DNA of 64,000 bases from Micromonospora polyrhachis (GTDB lineage Bacteria; Actinomycetota; Actinomycetes; Mycobacteriales; Micromonosporaceae). The translations under genes and the position numbers were made by a program. The notes under the pieces were generated by a model. That model searched no databases, was not told the DNA's origin, and saw only the letters and a program-made list of their open reading frames with translations. This document shows, piece by piece, positions 55,762 through 64,000 of this stretch; the stretch's first letter is position 1; every line of letters begins with the position of its first letter. The stretch covers positions 4,166,501 to 4,230,500 of the forward strand of contig NZ_JACHJW010000001.1 of the NCBI RefSeq assembly GCF_014203835.1. The letters run 5' to 3'.

Positions 55762-57725
55762 GATCGGACCAGCCCGCGATTGCCGGTTCCCTTTTCGGCG
55801 GTGGTGCTCGGGGTAGCAGTCGCGACGGTGCGGGACGTGCCGTCGGCGATGGTCGGCCCGGTGGGTGATGGGGCGGTGGCCGGTGAGGGTGCCGTTGCGA
55901 TGGCTGTGGTCGGGAGGGCCGGTGGTGGGCCCGCATCGGCCGGCGATGCGGTGGTGGCGGAGAGTAGGGCGCGGTAGGCCGGTACCGTGGCGAGCAGTTC
56001 GGAATGGGTGCCGACCGCCGTGATCCGACCATCGGTGAGTAGGGCCACCCGATCGGCGAGAGCGACCGTCGACGGACGGTGCACCACCAGCAACGCCGTG
56101 GTGTCCCGGAGCACCCGGGCCAGTGCCGCCTCGACCAGGGCCTCGGTGTGCACGTCGAGGGCGGAGAGCGGATCGTCCAACACCAGCACCCGGGGCTGGC
56201 CGAGGACAGCCCGAGCCAGGGCCAACCGCTGTCGTTGGCCACCGGAGAGCGACAGCCCCTGTTCACCGATGCGTGTCTCCAGGCCCCACGGGAGGTCGTA
56301 CACGAAGTCGGCCTGGGCGACCGCGAGCGCGGTGCGTACGTCATCCTCGCTCGCCTCGGGCCGTCCGAGAGTGAGGTTCTCCCACACCGACATCGAGAAG
56401 AGCGTGGGTTCCTCGAAGGCCATGCCCACGACGCGGCGCAGCGAACCGAGTTGGATGTCCCGGATGTCCTGCCCGTCCAGGGTGATCCGACCGCCGGTGA
56501 CGTCATGGAGCCGGGGCACCAGGGACAGCAGGCTGGTCTTTCCGCACCCGGTCGCGCCGACGACGGCCAGGGTCTCGCCGGGGCGTACGGTCAGGTCGAG
56601 GTCATGCAGCAGTGGCCTGGTGGCAGCCGGATAGCTGAACGAGACCCCCTCGAAGCGGAGCCAGCCGGTGACGTCGGTGGGGACGATCTCCGCCGCCCCG
56701 GGCCGGTCGGTGATCGCGGGTTGCGTGTCGAGCACCTCGTGCACCCGGTCGGCGGCGGTCGTCGCCTCCTGGGCATTGGCGATGATCCAGCCCAGCGATT
56801 CGATCGGCCAGATGAGCATCAGCTGCAACGTCACGAACGCGACCAACTCGCCGATGGTCAACGCACCATGTGCGGCCGCCACCGTGCCGGCGACCAGCAC
56901 CACGGCCAGGGTCAGGTTGGGGACCAGGTCGAACAGGGCCGAGGTGTTGGCCAGCAGTCGGCTCTTACGGATCGCGGTGTCGTGCAGTTGTCCCGCGCTG
57001 GCGGCGAAACGATCGGTCATCTGCCGGCGGCGGCCGAACGCCTTGATGGTGCGTACCCCCTGCGCGGACTCCTCGACCAGGGTGGCGACGTCGCCCTGCT
57101 CGTCCTGCACACGCCGGGACGCGACAAGATAGGCACGGGTGAATCGGCGACTGACCACGAAAAGCGGGACGGCGCTCGTGGCGACGAGCAACCCCAGTGG
57201 CGGGTGCATCGCGACGAGCAGCGCCACCACCATGAGGTAGGTGGTCGAATTGACCACCAGGAAGATTAGTCCGAAGGACAGGAACCGCCGGATCACGGAC
57301 AGGTCGATGGTGATCCGGGCCAGCAGTTGGCCGGACTGCCACCGGTCGTGGAACCCGACGTGTAGTCGTTGGAGATGGGCGTAGACGTCGTCGCGGATCG
57401 TGGCCTCCATGCCGACCGCCAGGGACGACTGCGCCCACCTCCGGATGAAGATCAGCCCGGCCTCGGCGAGACCGAGCAGCAGCGCCAGCGCGCCGAGGCG
57501 GAGCAGACCGGCCGGGTCCCGGTGGGCGATCGGGCCGTCGACCACCTGTTGGATCACCAACGGCACCGCGATCCCCGCCCCGGTCGCGGCGAACGCGGCG
57601 ATCAGCAGGCCGACGAGCTGGCCAGTGTACGGACGGACGTAGCGGCGCAGGCGCCAGAGGCTGTGCAGGGCGGGAGACCGCTTGTCGGATGGCGTCGCAG
57701 GCGTGTGGTCAGGGGCCGCTGGCAC
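55758..57725 (-). CDS. ABC exporter half with degenerate Walker B
   Basis: 655 residues: exporter membrane domain (about 25-330), ATPase domain with Walker A GATGCGKTS, canonical signature LSLSGGQRQR, and Walker B VLDDPLSALD in which Asp replaces the catalytic Glu. It ends in a Pro/Ala/Thr-rich tail. First gene of the exporter operon. Together with the LSAGQ of its partner, one of the two composite ATP sites is degenerate, as in TM287/288-type heterodimers. Confidence 0.94.
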   Translation of the reverse strand: MPAAPDHTPATPSDKRSPALHSLWRLRRYVRPYTGQLVGLLIAAFAATGAGIAVPLVIQQVVDGPIAHRDPAGLLRLGALALLLGLAEAGLIFIRRWAQSSLAVGMEATIRDDVYAHLQRLHVGFHDRWQSGQLLARITIDLSVIRRFLSFGLIFLVVNSTTYLMVVALLVAMHPPLGLLVATSAVPLFVVSRRFTRAYLVASRRVQDEQGDVATLVEESAQGVRTIKAFGRRRQMTDRFAASAGQLHDTAIRKSRLLANTSALFDLVPNLTLAVVLVAGTVAAAHGALTIGELVAFVTLQLMLIWPIESLGWIIANAQEATTAADRVHEVLDTQPAITDRPGAAEIVPTDVTGWLRFEGVSFSYPAATRPLLHDLDLTVRPGETLAVVGATGCGKTSLLSLVPRLHDVTGGRITLDGQDIRDIQLGSLRRVVGMAFEEPTLFSMSVWENLTLGRPEASEDDVRTALAVAQADFVYDLPWGLETRIGEQGLSLSGGQRQRLALARAVLGQPRVLVLDDPLSALDVHTEALVEAALARVLRDTTALLVVHRPSTVALADRVALLTDGRITAVGTHSELLATVPAYRALLSATTASPADAGPPPALPTTAIATAPSPATAPSPTGPTIADGTSRTVATATPSTTAEKGTGNRGLVRS

Positions 57726-57762
57726 CCTCTGACGGTATCGGCAAACGCCGATACTGTGCGGG

Positions 57763-58275
57763 TCAGCTTGCCGTCAACCGTACTTCGTGCCCGAGAAGCC
57801 ACTTCTTCACGTCAAGCCCCCAGCGGTAGCCGCCGAGGCCGCCGTCGGTACGTAGCACCCGGTGGCACGGTACGAAGAGAGCGGCGGCGTTGCGCGCGCA
57901 GGCCGCTGCGGCTGCCCGTACCGCCCTGGGCCGTCCGGACAGTTCGGCGAAACCGGTGTAGGTGATGGGCTCGCCGGCCTTGACGGCCCGTAGCGTGTGC
58001 CAGGCATGCGCCATGAACGGCCCGTCGGTGTGCTGCTCGACCGGCACCTCGTCGATCGCGTCGAGGTCACCGTCTAGATAGGACAGCACGGCGGTGGTCA
58101 CCGGTCCGAGGTCCGGTCGCGCCAGCACCGGGCCCCGCAACCTCGGATGTACGACCGTCAGCAGTGTCTCGACATCCGTGGAGAAGCCGGCGGCGCGCAC
58201 CGCGCCATCGTTGTTGACCAGTACGCACAGCGGCCCGGCCGGCGTCTCGATACTGGTGCTGTACAAGCTGGTCAT
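57763..58275 (-). CDS. ogt: Methylated-DNA--protein-cysteine methyltransferase
   Basis: 170 residues with the methyl-acceptor Cys137 in PCHRV, the helix RPRAVRAAAAACARN (arginine finger and recognition helix) and GGLGGYRWGLDVKKWLL. It repairs O6-methylguanine by one-way methyl transfer. It lies directly after the Ada-AlkA gene, 31 bases away, so the two form an alkylation-repair operon likely induced by Ada methylation. Confidence 0.95.
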   Translation of the reverse strand: MTSLYSTSIETPAGPLCVLVNNDGAVRAAGFSTDVETLLTVVHPRLRGPVLARPDLGPVTTAVLSYLDGDLDAIDEVPVEQHTDGPFMAHAWHTLRAVKAGEPITYTGFAELSGRPRAVRAAAAACARNAAALFVPCHRVLRTDGGLGGYRWGLDVKKWLLGHEVRLTAS

Positions 58276-58305
58276 GCCACTAGTTCCAATCTCTTGTTCG
58301 GTGGT

Positions 58306-60099
58306 CTAGGCGCTGGCGGTGCTTGTTTGCTCGCGGCTGCGGGGCTCGCTTCGCTCACTCCTCGCGCTCGCGGTGCTTGTTTGCTCGCGGCTGCGGGGCT
58401 CGCTTCGCTCACTCCTCGCGCTCGCGGTGCTTGTTTGCTCGCGGCTGCGGGGCTCGCTTCGCTCACTCCTCGCGCTGGCGGTGCTTGTTTGCTCGCGGCT
58501 GCGGGGCTCGCTTCGCTCACTCCTCGCGCTCGCGGTGCTTGTTTGCTCGCGGCTGCGGGGCTCGCTTCGCTCACTCCTCGCGCTCGCGGTCCACAGGCGG
58601 ATGACGGCGTACGAGCGCCACGGCCGCCAGTTGCTTGCGTACTCCGCCAGGACGGTTGGGTCGTCGGGCAGGCCGAGCGCCGCCGCGCCCCGGCGTACCG
58701 CCAGGTCGGTGGAGAGGAAGACGTCTGGATCACCGAGGCCCCGCATCGCCACGTAGCCGGCGGTCCACGGTCCGATTCCCGGCAGGGCGGTCAGTTGCCG
58801 GGTCATCTCCGCCCGATCCACGCCCGGATTGAGATCGAGGGTCCCGTCGGTGACCGCCCGCGCCACGGTACGGATCGTCTCCCGCCGAGCGGCCGGCATG
58901 CCGAACACCTCGTCCGGCAGACTCAGCACCTCCTCCGGCGTCGGAAACGCCCGTAACTGTCCACCCCTTCCCCCCAGCCCTCCCGGTTGATCAAGAGATT
59001 TACGTCGCCGATCGGGGTCGTCGGCGACGTAAATCTCTTGATCAACGGAGCGGGGGAGGGCGGCGACGAGGCGGGCGAGCACGGTACGGGCACCGGCGAC
59101 CGAGACCTGCTGCCCGACGATCGCCCGTACCGCCATCTCGAAACCGTCGACCGAACGGGGCACCCGTACCCCGGGATCCTTGGCCACCGCCTCGGCGAAC
59201 GCCGGGTCAGCGGCGAGCGTGGCGTCCACCGCCTCCGGGTCGGCGTCCAGGTCCAGCAGGCGGCGACACCGGGCCACCGCCGGGGCCAGATCGCGTACGT
59301 CGACCAGTCGCAGCGTCGCCGCGACGTACTCCGGCAGCGGGGTGAGGGTGACCTCCGCCGTGCCGTGCGGCAGGCGCAGGCCACGCCGGTAGGATCCGTC
59401 TCCCGCCTCCTCCACTCCGGCGATGGTGCGCAGGGCGAGGAAGTCGAGCAGCGCGTCGGTGTGCAGTGGCGGCCGGTACGCGAGCCGGAGGTTGATCGTT
59501 CCGGCGCTGGTCGTACCGTCGATCGGGGTGACGGACCGGCGGGCCGACTCGCGCAACTGCGACGGTGCCGCCGCGTAGACCTCGCGGATCGTGTCGTTGA
59601 ACTGTCGCACGCTGCCGAACCCGGCGGCGAACGCGATCTCCGCGAGGCTGAGGTCGGTGGTCTCCACCAGGATTCGGGCGGTCTGGGCCCGCTGCGCCCG
59701 GGCCAGCGCGAGCGGCCCGGCGCCCACCTGCACGGTGAGCATCCGGTGCAGGTGCCGCTCGGTGTAGCCGAGCCGGGACGCCAGGCCGGGCACCCCCTCC
59801 CGGTCCACCACGCCGTCGCCGATCAACCGCATCGCCCGGCCGACGACGTCGGCGCGTACGTCCCAGTGAGGCGAGCCGGGTGCGGCGTCCGGGCGGCACC
59901 GACGGCAGGCCCGCAGCCCGGACCGCTGGGCGGCGGCCGCCGACGGGAAGAAGCGGACATTCTTCCGCTTCGGCGTCATCGCCGGACAGGACGGTCGGCA
60001 GTAGATGCCAGTCGACGTGACACCGGTGTAAAACCAGCCGTCGAACCGCTGGTCACGGCTGTCTACTGCCCGGTAGCAGCGTTCGAAGTCCAACTCCAT
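58306..60099 (-). CDS. Ada-AlkA fusion: methylphosphotriester sensor/AraC regulator with 3-methyladenine glycosylase
   Basis: 597 residues. Ada zinc domain with Cys34, 38, 65 and 68 (YCRPSCPA, RACRRC), AraC-type HTH (about 75-175), AlkA N-domain and HhH glycosylase domain (LPGIGPWTAGYVAMRGLGDPDVFLSTDLAVRRG, with the catalytic Asp in STD). Two oddities: an in-frame 61-bp palindromic repeat adds about 20 residues within the AlkA part (around 351-371), and the last 90 residues are five exact 18-residue copies (SARSERSEPRSREQTSTA) from a 54-bp DNA repeat. The glycosylase itself is otherwise complete. The C-terminal repeat may be tolerated as disordered tail. Confidence 0.92.
   Translation of the reverse strand: MELDFERCYRAVDSRDQRFDGWFYTGVTSTGIYCRPSCPAMTPKRKNVRFFPSAAAAQRSGLRACRRCRPDAAPGSPHWDVRADVVGRAMRLIGDGVVDREGVPGLASRLGYTERHLHRMLTVQVGAGPLALARAQRAQTARILVETTDLSLAEIAFAAGFGSVRQFNDTIREVYAAAPSQLRESARRSVTPIDGTTSAGTINLRLAYRPPLHTDALLDFLALRTIAGVEEAGDGSYRRGLRLPHGTAEVTLTPLPEYVAATLRLVDVRDLAPAVARCRRLLDLDADPEAVDATLAADPAFAEAVAKDPGVRVPRSVDGFEMAVRAIVGQQVSVAGARTVLARLVAALPRSVDQEIYVADDPDRRRKSLDQPGGLGGRGGQLRAFPTPEEVLSLPDEVFGMPAARRETIRTVARAVTDGTLDLNPGVDRAEMTRQLTALPGIGPWTAGYVAMRGLGDPDVFLSTDLAVRRGAAALGLPDDPTVLAEYASNWRPWRSYAVIRLWTASARSERSEPRSREQTSTASARSERSEPRSREQTSTASARSERSEPRSREQTSTASARSERSEPRSREQTSTASARSERSEPRSREQTSTASA
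58317..58586. repeat. 54-bp tandem repeat, five copies, coding for the AlkA tail
   Basis: Units start at 58317, 58371, 58425, 58479 and 58533 (CGGTGCTTGTTTGCTCGCGG...) with almost no differences. Each is 18 codons, so the reading frame is kept. The unit includes GCTCGCTTCGCTCACTCCTC, itself partly palindromic. The array ends nine bases before the stop. Confidence 0.95.
58986..59046. repeat. 61-bp palindromic repeat in frame within the AlkA domain
   Basis: Perfect 26-bp arms (58986-59011, 59021-59046) starting GTTGATCAAGAGATTTACG, loop TCGGGGTCG. Outer 16 bases are identical to the 5788 element, inner stem and loop differ. Confidence 0.93.
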
Positions 60100-60490
60100 G
60101 CCATCGATCCTGCCTCGCCGTCCCGGTCGTCGGCTCGCGGAAATCGGACCTGGCTGTCAGGAAGGCTCTCTGCTATCGCTTTTTGCGCGGGAGGACCTGC
60201 TGGGGCTCATCGAGCGAGTGAAAGCCTCCCTCGACATGATCGAATGCGCGTTCGACTGCGCACACGAGGACTTCACGCGGGTGTACCACCTTCCAGGCGA
60301 GGATCGCGGCGGTGGTGGCCGGCCGCCCGGCAAGTGCGGGCACCGCCGTACCGCCTGCGGGCCGTCCGGCGGCGGCAGGGTAGCGTTGAACCGCCTTGTC
60401 GACCCGGTCCGTTGCTCGGTGTATCCGGCTCGACGGGCGGATCCCGCCGAGGTCGCGGTACGTCACGGAAGAGAGAGTTGACGCGTTCCC
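60100..60490. other. 391-bp region before ychF, no firm gene
   Basis: Open frames exist on both strands: 60098-60481 (plus), with a helical stretch LLGLIERVKASLDMIECAFD, and 60173-60466 (minus). Neither has a ribosome site or recognised family. The ychF ribosome site (GAGAG at 60471-60476) is here. Confidence 0.4.
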
Positions 60491-61579
<1,089 letters not shown>

Positions 61580-61584
61580 CGCTG

Positions 61585-61851
61585 TCAACGCAACGCGTCA
61601 TATGTTGGCTCGATGGAAGGTCGGTTCTCGCGGGTCCAGGCAGGCGTGATCCGCTGTTCGCGGAATCGCCAGCCCGCAGACGTCCGTACCGCGGTGTCGG
61701 CCAGTCGCAGGCCGCCCGTGTAGTGGGGTGCTTGACCGGCGCGGTAGTAGTACACCAGAGAGTTCGCCGAGACGGCCGCCTGGTCGCCGTCGATGTCCAC
61801 CAGTAGGTCGGTGATCGCGATGCGGTCGGCGATCGGCGTGTCTGTGGACAT
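61585..61851 (-). CDS. Shortened SnoaL-like protein (internal deletion)
   Basis: 88 residues from ATG 61851, with GAGGA just upstream. The ends fit the SnoaL/NTF2-like family: the N-terminal helix DTPIADRIAITDLL and the C-terminal strands VDIDGDQAAVSANSLVYYYR...YTGGLRLADTAVRTSAGWRFREQRI. About 50-60 residues that normally link them, including the second helix and central strand, are missing, with the frame kept. Probably non-functional or a remnant. Follows the MarR gene by 74 bases; convergent with ychF by five bases. Confidence 0.65.
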   Translation of the reverse strand: MSTDTPIADRIAITDLLVDIDGDQAAVSANSLVYYYRAGQAPHYTGGLRLADTAVRTSAGWRFREQRITPAWTRENRPSIEPTYDALR

Positions 61852-61925
61852 GGCATCCTCTTTCGTTTTTGAGGGCAGCGACGTCTGTGTCGTCGTGCAA
61901 GGTGACGAGTTTCGAGGGGGAAGCC

Positions 61926-62387
61926 TCAGGGGTCGGCCAGCTCCGCGTTGGCCCGGTTCAGGACGATGCCCAGGACGCGGCCTGCGGTGGCCAGGTCCTC
62001 GGCTGGAAGGTCGCCCCACAGTCGCTGGGTGATCGGGCCGATCGCGGTGCGGACCTGCGTCCAGCGTGCCTGCCCTTCGTCGGTGACCCGGACGCAGCCG
62101 TTGCCGTGGTCGTGCAGGAACCCGGCGGTGGTCAGCTCGGTGATGCGTTCGGCCACCGCCGCCGGGCTGAACTGTGCGACGCCGCTGACCCGGTGGATGA
62201 GCTCGGCCCGGTCGACGTCCCCGCCACTGACCATGGTCAGCGTGAGGGCCACCCACTGAGGTTCGGTGATGCCGGTCCCGGCGAGCTGCCGGTCCAGGAT
62301 CGCGTTGAGCGCCTTCTCGGTCTGGCCGATGAGCGCGGTACCGAAAGCCTGGGCTGTAGTCGCCACGATGACCTCCAAGTCGTTCAC
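61926..62387 (-). CDS. MarR-family-like regulator
   Basis: 153 residues of winged-helix type: helices 1-45, a recognition region (RAELIHRVSGVAQFSPAAVAERITELTTAGFL) and a wing (GCVRVTDEGQARW), then a long dimerisation helix. ATG seven bases from the AACGTTAG-type operator. It probably represses itself and the shortened SnoaL gene downstream, and may act on the divergent MarR gene. Confidence 0.85.
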   Translation of the reverse strand: MNDLEVIVATTAQAFGTALIGQTEKALNAILDRQLAGTGITEPQWVALTLTMVSGGDVDRAELIHRVSGVAQFSPAAVAERITELTTAGFLHDHGNGCVRVTDEGQARWTQVRTAIGPITQRLWGDLPAEDLATAGRVLGIVLNRANAELADP

Positions 62388-62393
62388 GTGATT

Positions 62394-62453
62394 AACGTTA
62401 GTGACGCTAACGTTTGTTGTGGGAACGAAGCTATATCGTTAGTCCCACTAACG
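62394..62453. promoter_or_regulatory. Two operators shared by the divergent MarR genes
   Basis: AACGTTAG-TGACG-CTAACGTT (62394-62414) and CGTTAGT-CCC-ACTAACG (62437-62453) are both perfect inverted repeats with the common half-site CGTTAG/CTAACG. One lies against each gene's start. Confidence 0.8.
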
Positions 62454-62462
62454 CAACCGGTT

Positions 62463-62978
62463 ATGATCAGCGTCATGACCAGTCGAGCCGGAGCTGCGGA
62501 CATGCCCGACGACGGCGGTATCAGGACGCCGGACAGATTGCGCCGACGGGCCAGTCGTCTGCTGTCGCATCTGTCCGCACAGTCGGACCGGCTGATGACC
62601 GAGGGGCTGACCAAGGCCGACGCGCGCAGGTGGCACTACGCCGTGCTCGCCTCGTTGCAGGAGTACGGCCCGGGTAGCCAGGCGACGCTGAGCCGACGCA
62701 CCGGCATCTACCGCAGCGACATGGTGGGCGTCCTCAACGAACTGGCGGAGCGCGGCCTCGTCGAGCGGGCACCGGATCCCGGCGACCGCCGCCGCAACGT
62801 CATCACGATCACCGCCCAGGGGCGCCGGCACCTGCGCCGCCTGGACAAGGTCCTGGACGACCTCCACGAGGAGCTGCTCGCCCCGCTGCTCCCCGCCGAA
62901 CGCGACCAACTCGTGCAACTACTCACCCGCCTGGTGGACCACCACACCCAGCAGGCGCCACCGCCACCGGTCCCCTGA
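62463..62978 (+). CDS. MarR family transcriptional regulator
   Basis: 171 residues from ATG 62463 (or 167 from 62475). Typical MarR: HYAVLASLQEYGPGSQATLSRRTGIYRSDMVGVLNELAERGLVERAPDPGDRRRNVITITAQGRRHLRRLDKVLDDLHEELL, with the DxRRN-like wing motif. The start is nine bases after an operator. Divergent from another MarR-like gene; the two probably cross-regulate. Confidence 0.92.
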   Translation: MISVMTSRAGAADMPDDGGIRTPDRLRRRASRLLSHLSAQSDRLMTEGLTKADARRWHYAVLASLQEYGPGSQATLSRRTGIYRSDMVGVLNELAERGLVERAPDPGDRRRNVITITAQGRRHLRRLDKVLDDLHEELLAPLLPAERDQLVQLLTRLVDHHTQQAPPPPVP

Positions 62979-63043
62979 CCCCACGGATTGCCCGGTAGTG
63001 CGGCGTGAACGGAGCGACAGACCCGACGATTAGGGTTTGTCCT

Positions 63044-63601
63044 ATGCTGCGGATCTCCCAGCCCATCGCTACGGCACGGCTGATCCTGCGTCCATTCGCC
63101 TCAGCCGATCTGGACGATGTGTGGGCGTATCAGAAGCTGCCGGAAGTGGCCCATCACATGTTGTGGCCGGCACGGACCCGAGACCAGTCCGAGCGGGCCG
63201 TGGACCAGATGGTTACGGAGGACGCTCTCGCCGGGGAGGGTGACTGTCTGAGTCTGGCCGTGGTCTGGCCGGATGTCGGACGGGTGGTTGGTCAGGTGGA
63301 ACTTGTCTGGCTCAGCCAGGAACATCGTCAGGGCGAGTTGGGGTACGTCTTCAATCCGCGGTACCGGGGTAGGGGACTGGCCACCGAGGCTGCTGCCGAA
63401 ATGCTCCGACTGGGCTTCGGAGAGCTCGACCTCCATCGAATCGTCGGTCGGTGCTCCGCTCAGAACAGTGCCTCGGCGCGGCTCCTGGAACGGCTCGGTA
63501 TGCGGCGGGAGGCGCACTTCATCCACAACGTACGACTCAAGGGCGAGTGGAAGGAGGAACTGGTCTACGCGATGCTTCAGCAGGAGTGGCGATCGACCTG
63601 A
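63044..63601 (+). CDS. GNAT family N-acetyltransferase (RimJ/RimL type)
   Basis: 185 residues from ATG 63044 (an upstream start at 63005 adds unlikely residues). Pattern TARLILRPFASADLDDVW, acetyl-CoA loop NPRYRGRGLATEAAAEML, and VGRCSAQNSASARLLERLGMRREAHF. It acetylates an amine, probably a small molecule or protein N-terminus. Stop lies in a 20-bp tandem repeat. Confidence 0.92.
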   Translation: MLRISQPIATARLILRPFASADLDDVWAYQKLPEVAHHMLWPARTRDQSERAVDQMVTEDALAGEGDCLSLAVVWPDVGRVVGQVELVWLSQEHRQGELGYVFNPRYRGRGLATEAAAEMLRLGFGELDLHRIVGRCSAQNSASARLLERLGMRREAHFIHNVRLKGEWKEELVYAMLQQEWRST

Positions 63602-63660
63602 TACGAGCACGCTCGACCTGATACGAGCACGCTCGACCTGATACGAGCACGCTCGATCAG
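63593..63660. repeat. 20-bp tandem repeat across the GNAT stop codon
   Basis: TCGACCTGATACGAGCACGC occurs exactly at 63593, 63613 and 63633, with a partial fourth (TCGATCAG). The TGA of the gene (63599-63601) is in unit 1. Confidence 0.93.
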
Positions 63661-63846
63661 ATGCGTGTGAGCTGCAACTTCGTCGGCGTGTCGTACTGCT
63701 CAACCGTCAACGATCACGACTCACCGGCGCTGGTGGACGCGTGTCGCGACCGACTGGTGACCTTCTGGTCTCCAGACCCGTCGGCGAACGAGCGCGACCG
63801 TAGCGGCGAGTTCGTGACGATCCGGGGCAGATCGAGCAGCCGGTGA
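63661..63846 (+). CDS. Possible small hypothetical protein
   Basis: 61-residue frame directly after the repeat, with VSYCSTVNDHDSPALVDACRD then WSPDPSANERDRSGEF. No clear ribosome site. Could be a gene fragment or non-coding. Confidence 0.25.
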   Translation: MRVSCNFVGVSYCSTVNDHDSPALVDACRDRLVTFWSPDPSANERDRSGEFVTIRGRSSSR

Positions 63847-63858
63847 GCTGACACCGCC

Positions 63859-64000
63859 CTACGAGATGTAGTGCAGGATCACGTTGTGGACGTGGTGGGC
63901 CTTGTCGGAGCCACGGAACTCCACCTCGTAGGTGTGCGTGCCGACGTGGATGGCGATGGCACCGGTGGAGAAGAACTGGCCGCCCCAGGACTTGTTGCTC
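63859..64000 (-). CDS. C-terminal end of a secreted-type hypothetical protein (cut by window)
   Basis: Minus-strand frame runs in from the window edge and ends TAG at 63859. The visible 46 residues include SWGGQFFSTGAIAIHVG and EVEFRGSDKAHHVHNVILHYIS, a beta-rich end with several His. Family not recognised; the rest lies beyond the window. Confidence 0.55.
   Translation of the reverse strand, partial: SNKSWGGQFFSTGAIAIHVGTHTYEVEFRGSDKAHHVHNVILHYIS

Noticed and set aside
58317-58586. CRISPR-like array
   Set aside because: Units are contiguous with no spacers; it is a coding tandem repeat.
60098-60481. A gene upstream of ychF
   Set aside because: Open frames on both strands, no ribosome site, second half is low-complexity; left as an unresolved region.

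Overview
The window is high-GC actinobacterial chromosome. Gene content suggests Micromonosporaceae (Micromonospora or a close relative): GTP-type PEP carboxykinase, an actinobacterial acyl-CoA carboxylase beta and epsilon pair, an Rv1086-like short-chain Z-prenyl synthase, a DUF4245 protein beside glpX, mycosin and type VII-like substrates, an ECF41 sigma factor, and short palindromic repeats of a kind I associate with that family. No rRNA, tRNA or CRISPR array was found. The genus is an inference from content, not from a marker gene.

Left part (0.3-17.3 kb): a small type VII secretion remnant on the minus strand (mycosin protease, a Pro/Gly-rich PPE-like protein, a small helical protein with a YxxxD signal), then an acyl-CoA carboxylase epsilon-like gene and a membrane Ser/Thr kinase. 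A set of small regulators and their targets follows: a GntR-type HTH gene opposite two tiny Cys-rich genes, an Uma2 protein, an M50-like membrane protease, TetR with a DUF4267 gene, and ECF41 with its carboxymuconolactone-decarboxylase-like partner. Acyl-CoA carboxylase beta is divergent from biotin ligase. A PH-domain membrane protein, a MaoC hydratase and two GtrA proteins close this part.

Middle part (17.8-36.2 kb): mostly core genes (pckG, Z-FPP synthase, otsB, PIN-PhoH ATPase, a transglycosylase, rhomboid, ferredoxin-NADP reductase, glpX with DUF4245, xseB-xseA, ispH). The order prenyl synthase, phoH2, glpX/DUF4245, xseB/xseA, ispH, and finally ychF at 60.5 kb, matches what I remember of Mycobacterium tuberculosis Rv1086-Rv1112. 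The 24 kb between ispH and ychF therefore looks like accessory DNA placed in an old conserved block.

Accessory part (36.4-60.1 kb): a 1092-residue secreted subtilase, RmuC, a Gly-rich repeat protein, a truncated regulator relic, a 3544-residue RHS/YD-repeat polymorphic toxin (three LamG domains, a Lys-rich segment, a HINT autoprotease and an unrecognised tip with no immunity gene next to it), a heterodimeric ABC exporter with one degenerate ATP site, and an alkylation-repair pair (Ogt and Ada-AlkA). The right end has ychF, a shortened SnoaL-like gene, a divergent MarR pair sharing two operators, and a GNAT acetyltransferase.

Two sequence patterns run through the window. Palindromic mobile-type repeats occur both between genes and in frame inside genes (kinase linker, AlkA domain, transporter C-terminus). 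Short tandem repeats sit at or across the stop codons of at least five genes.
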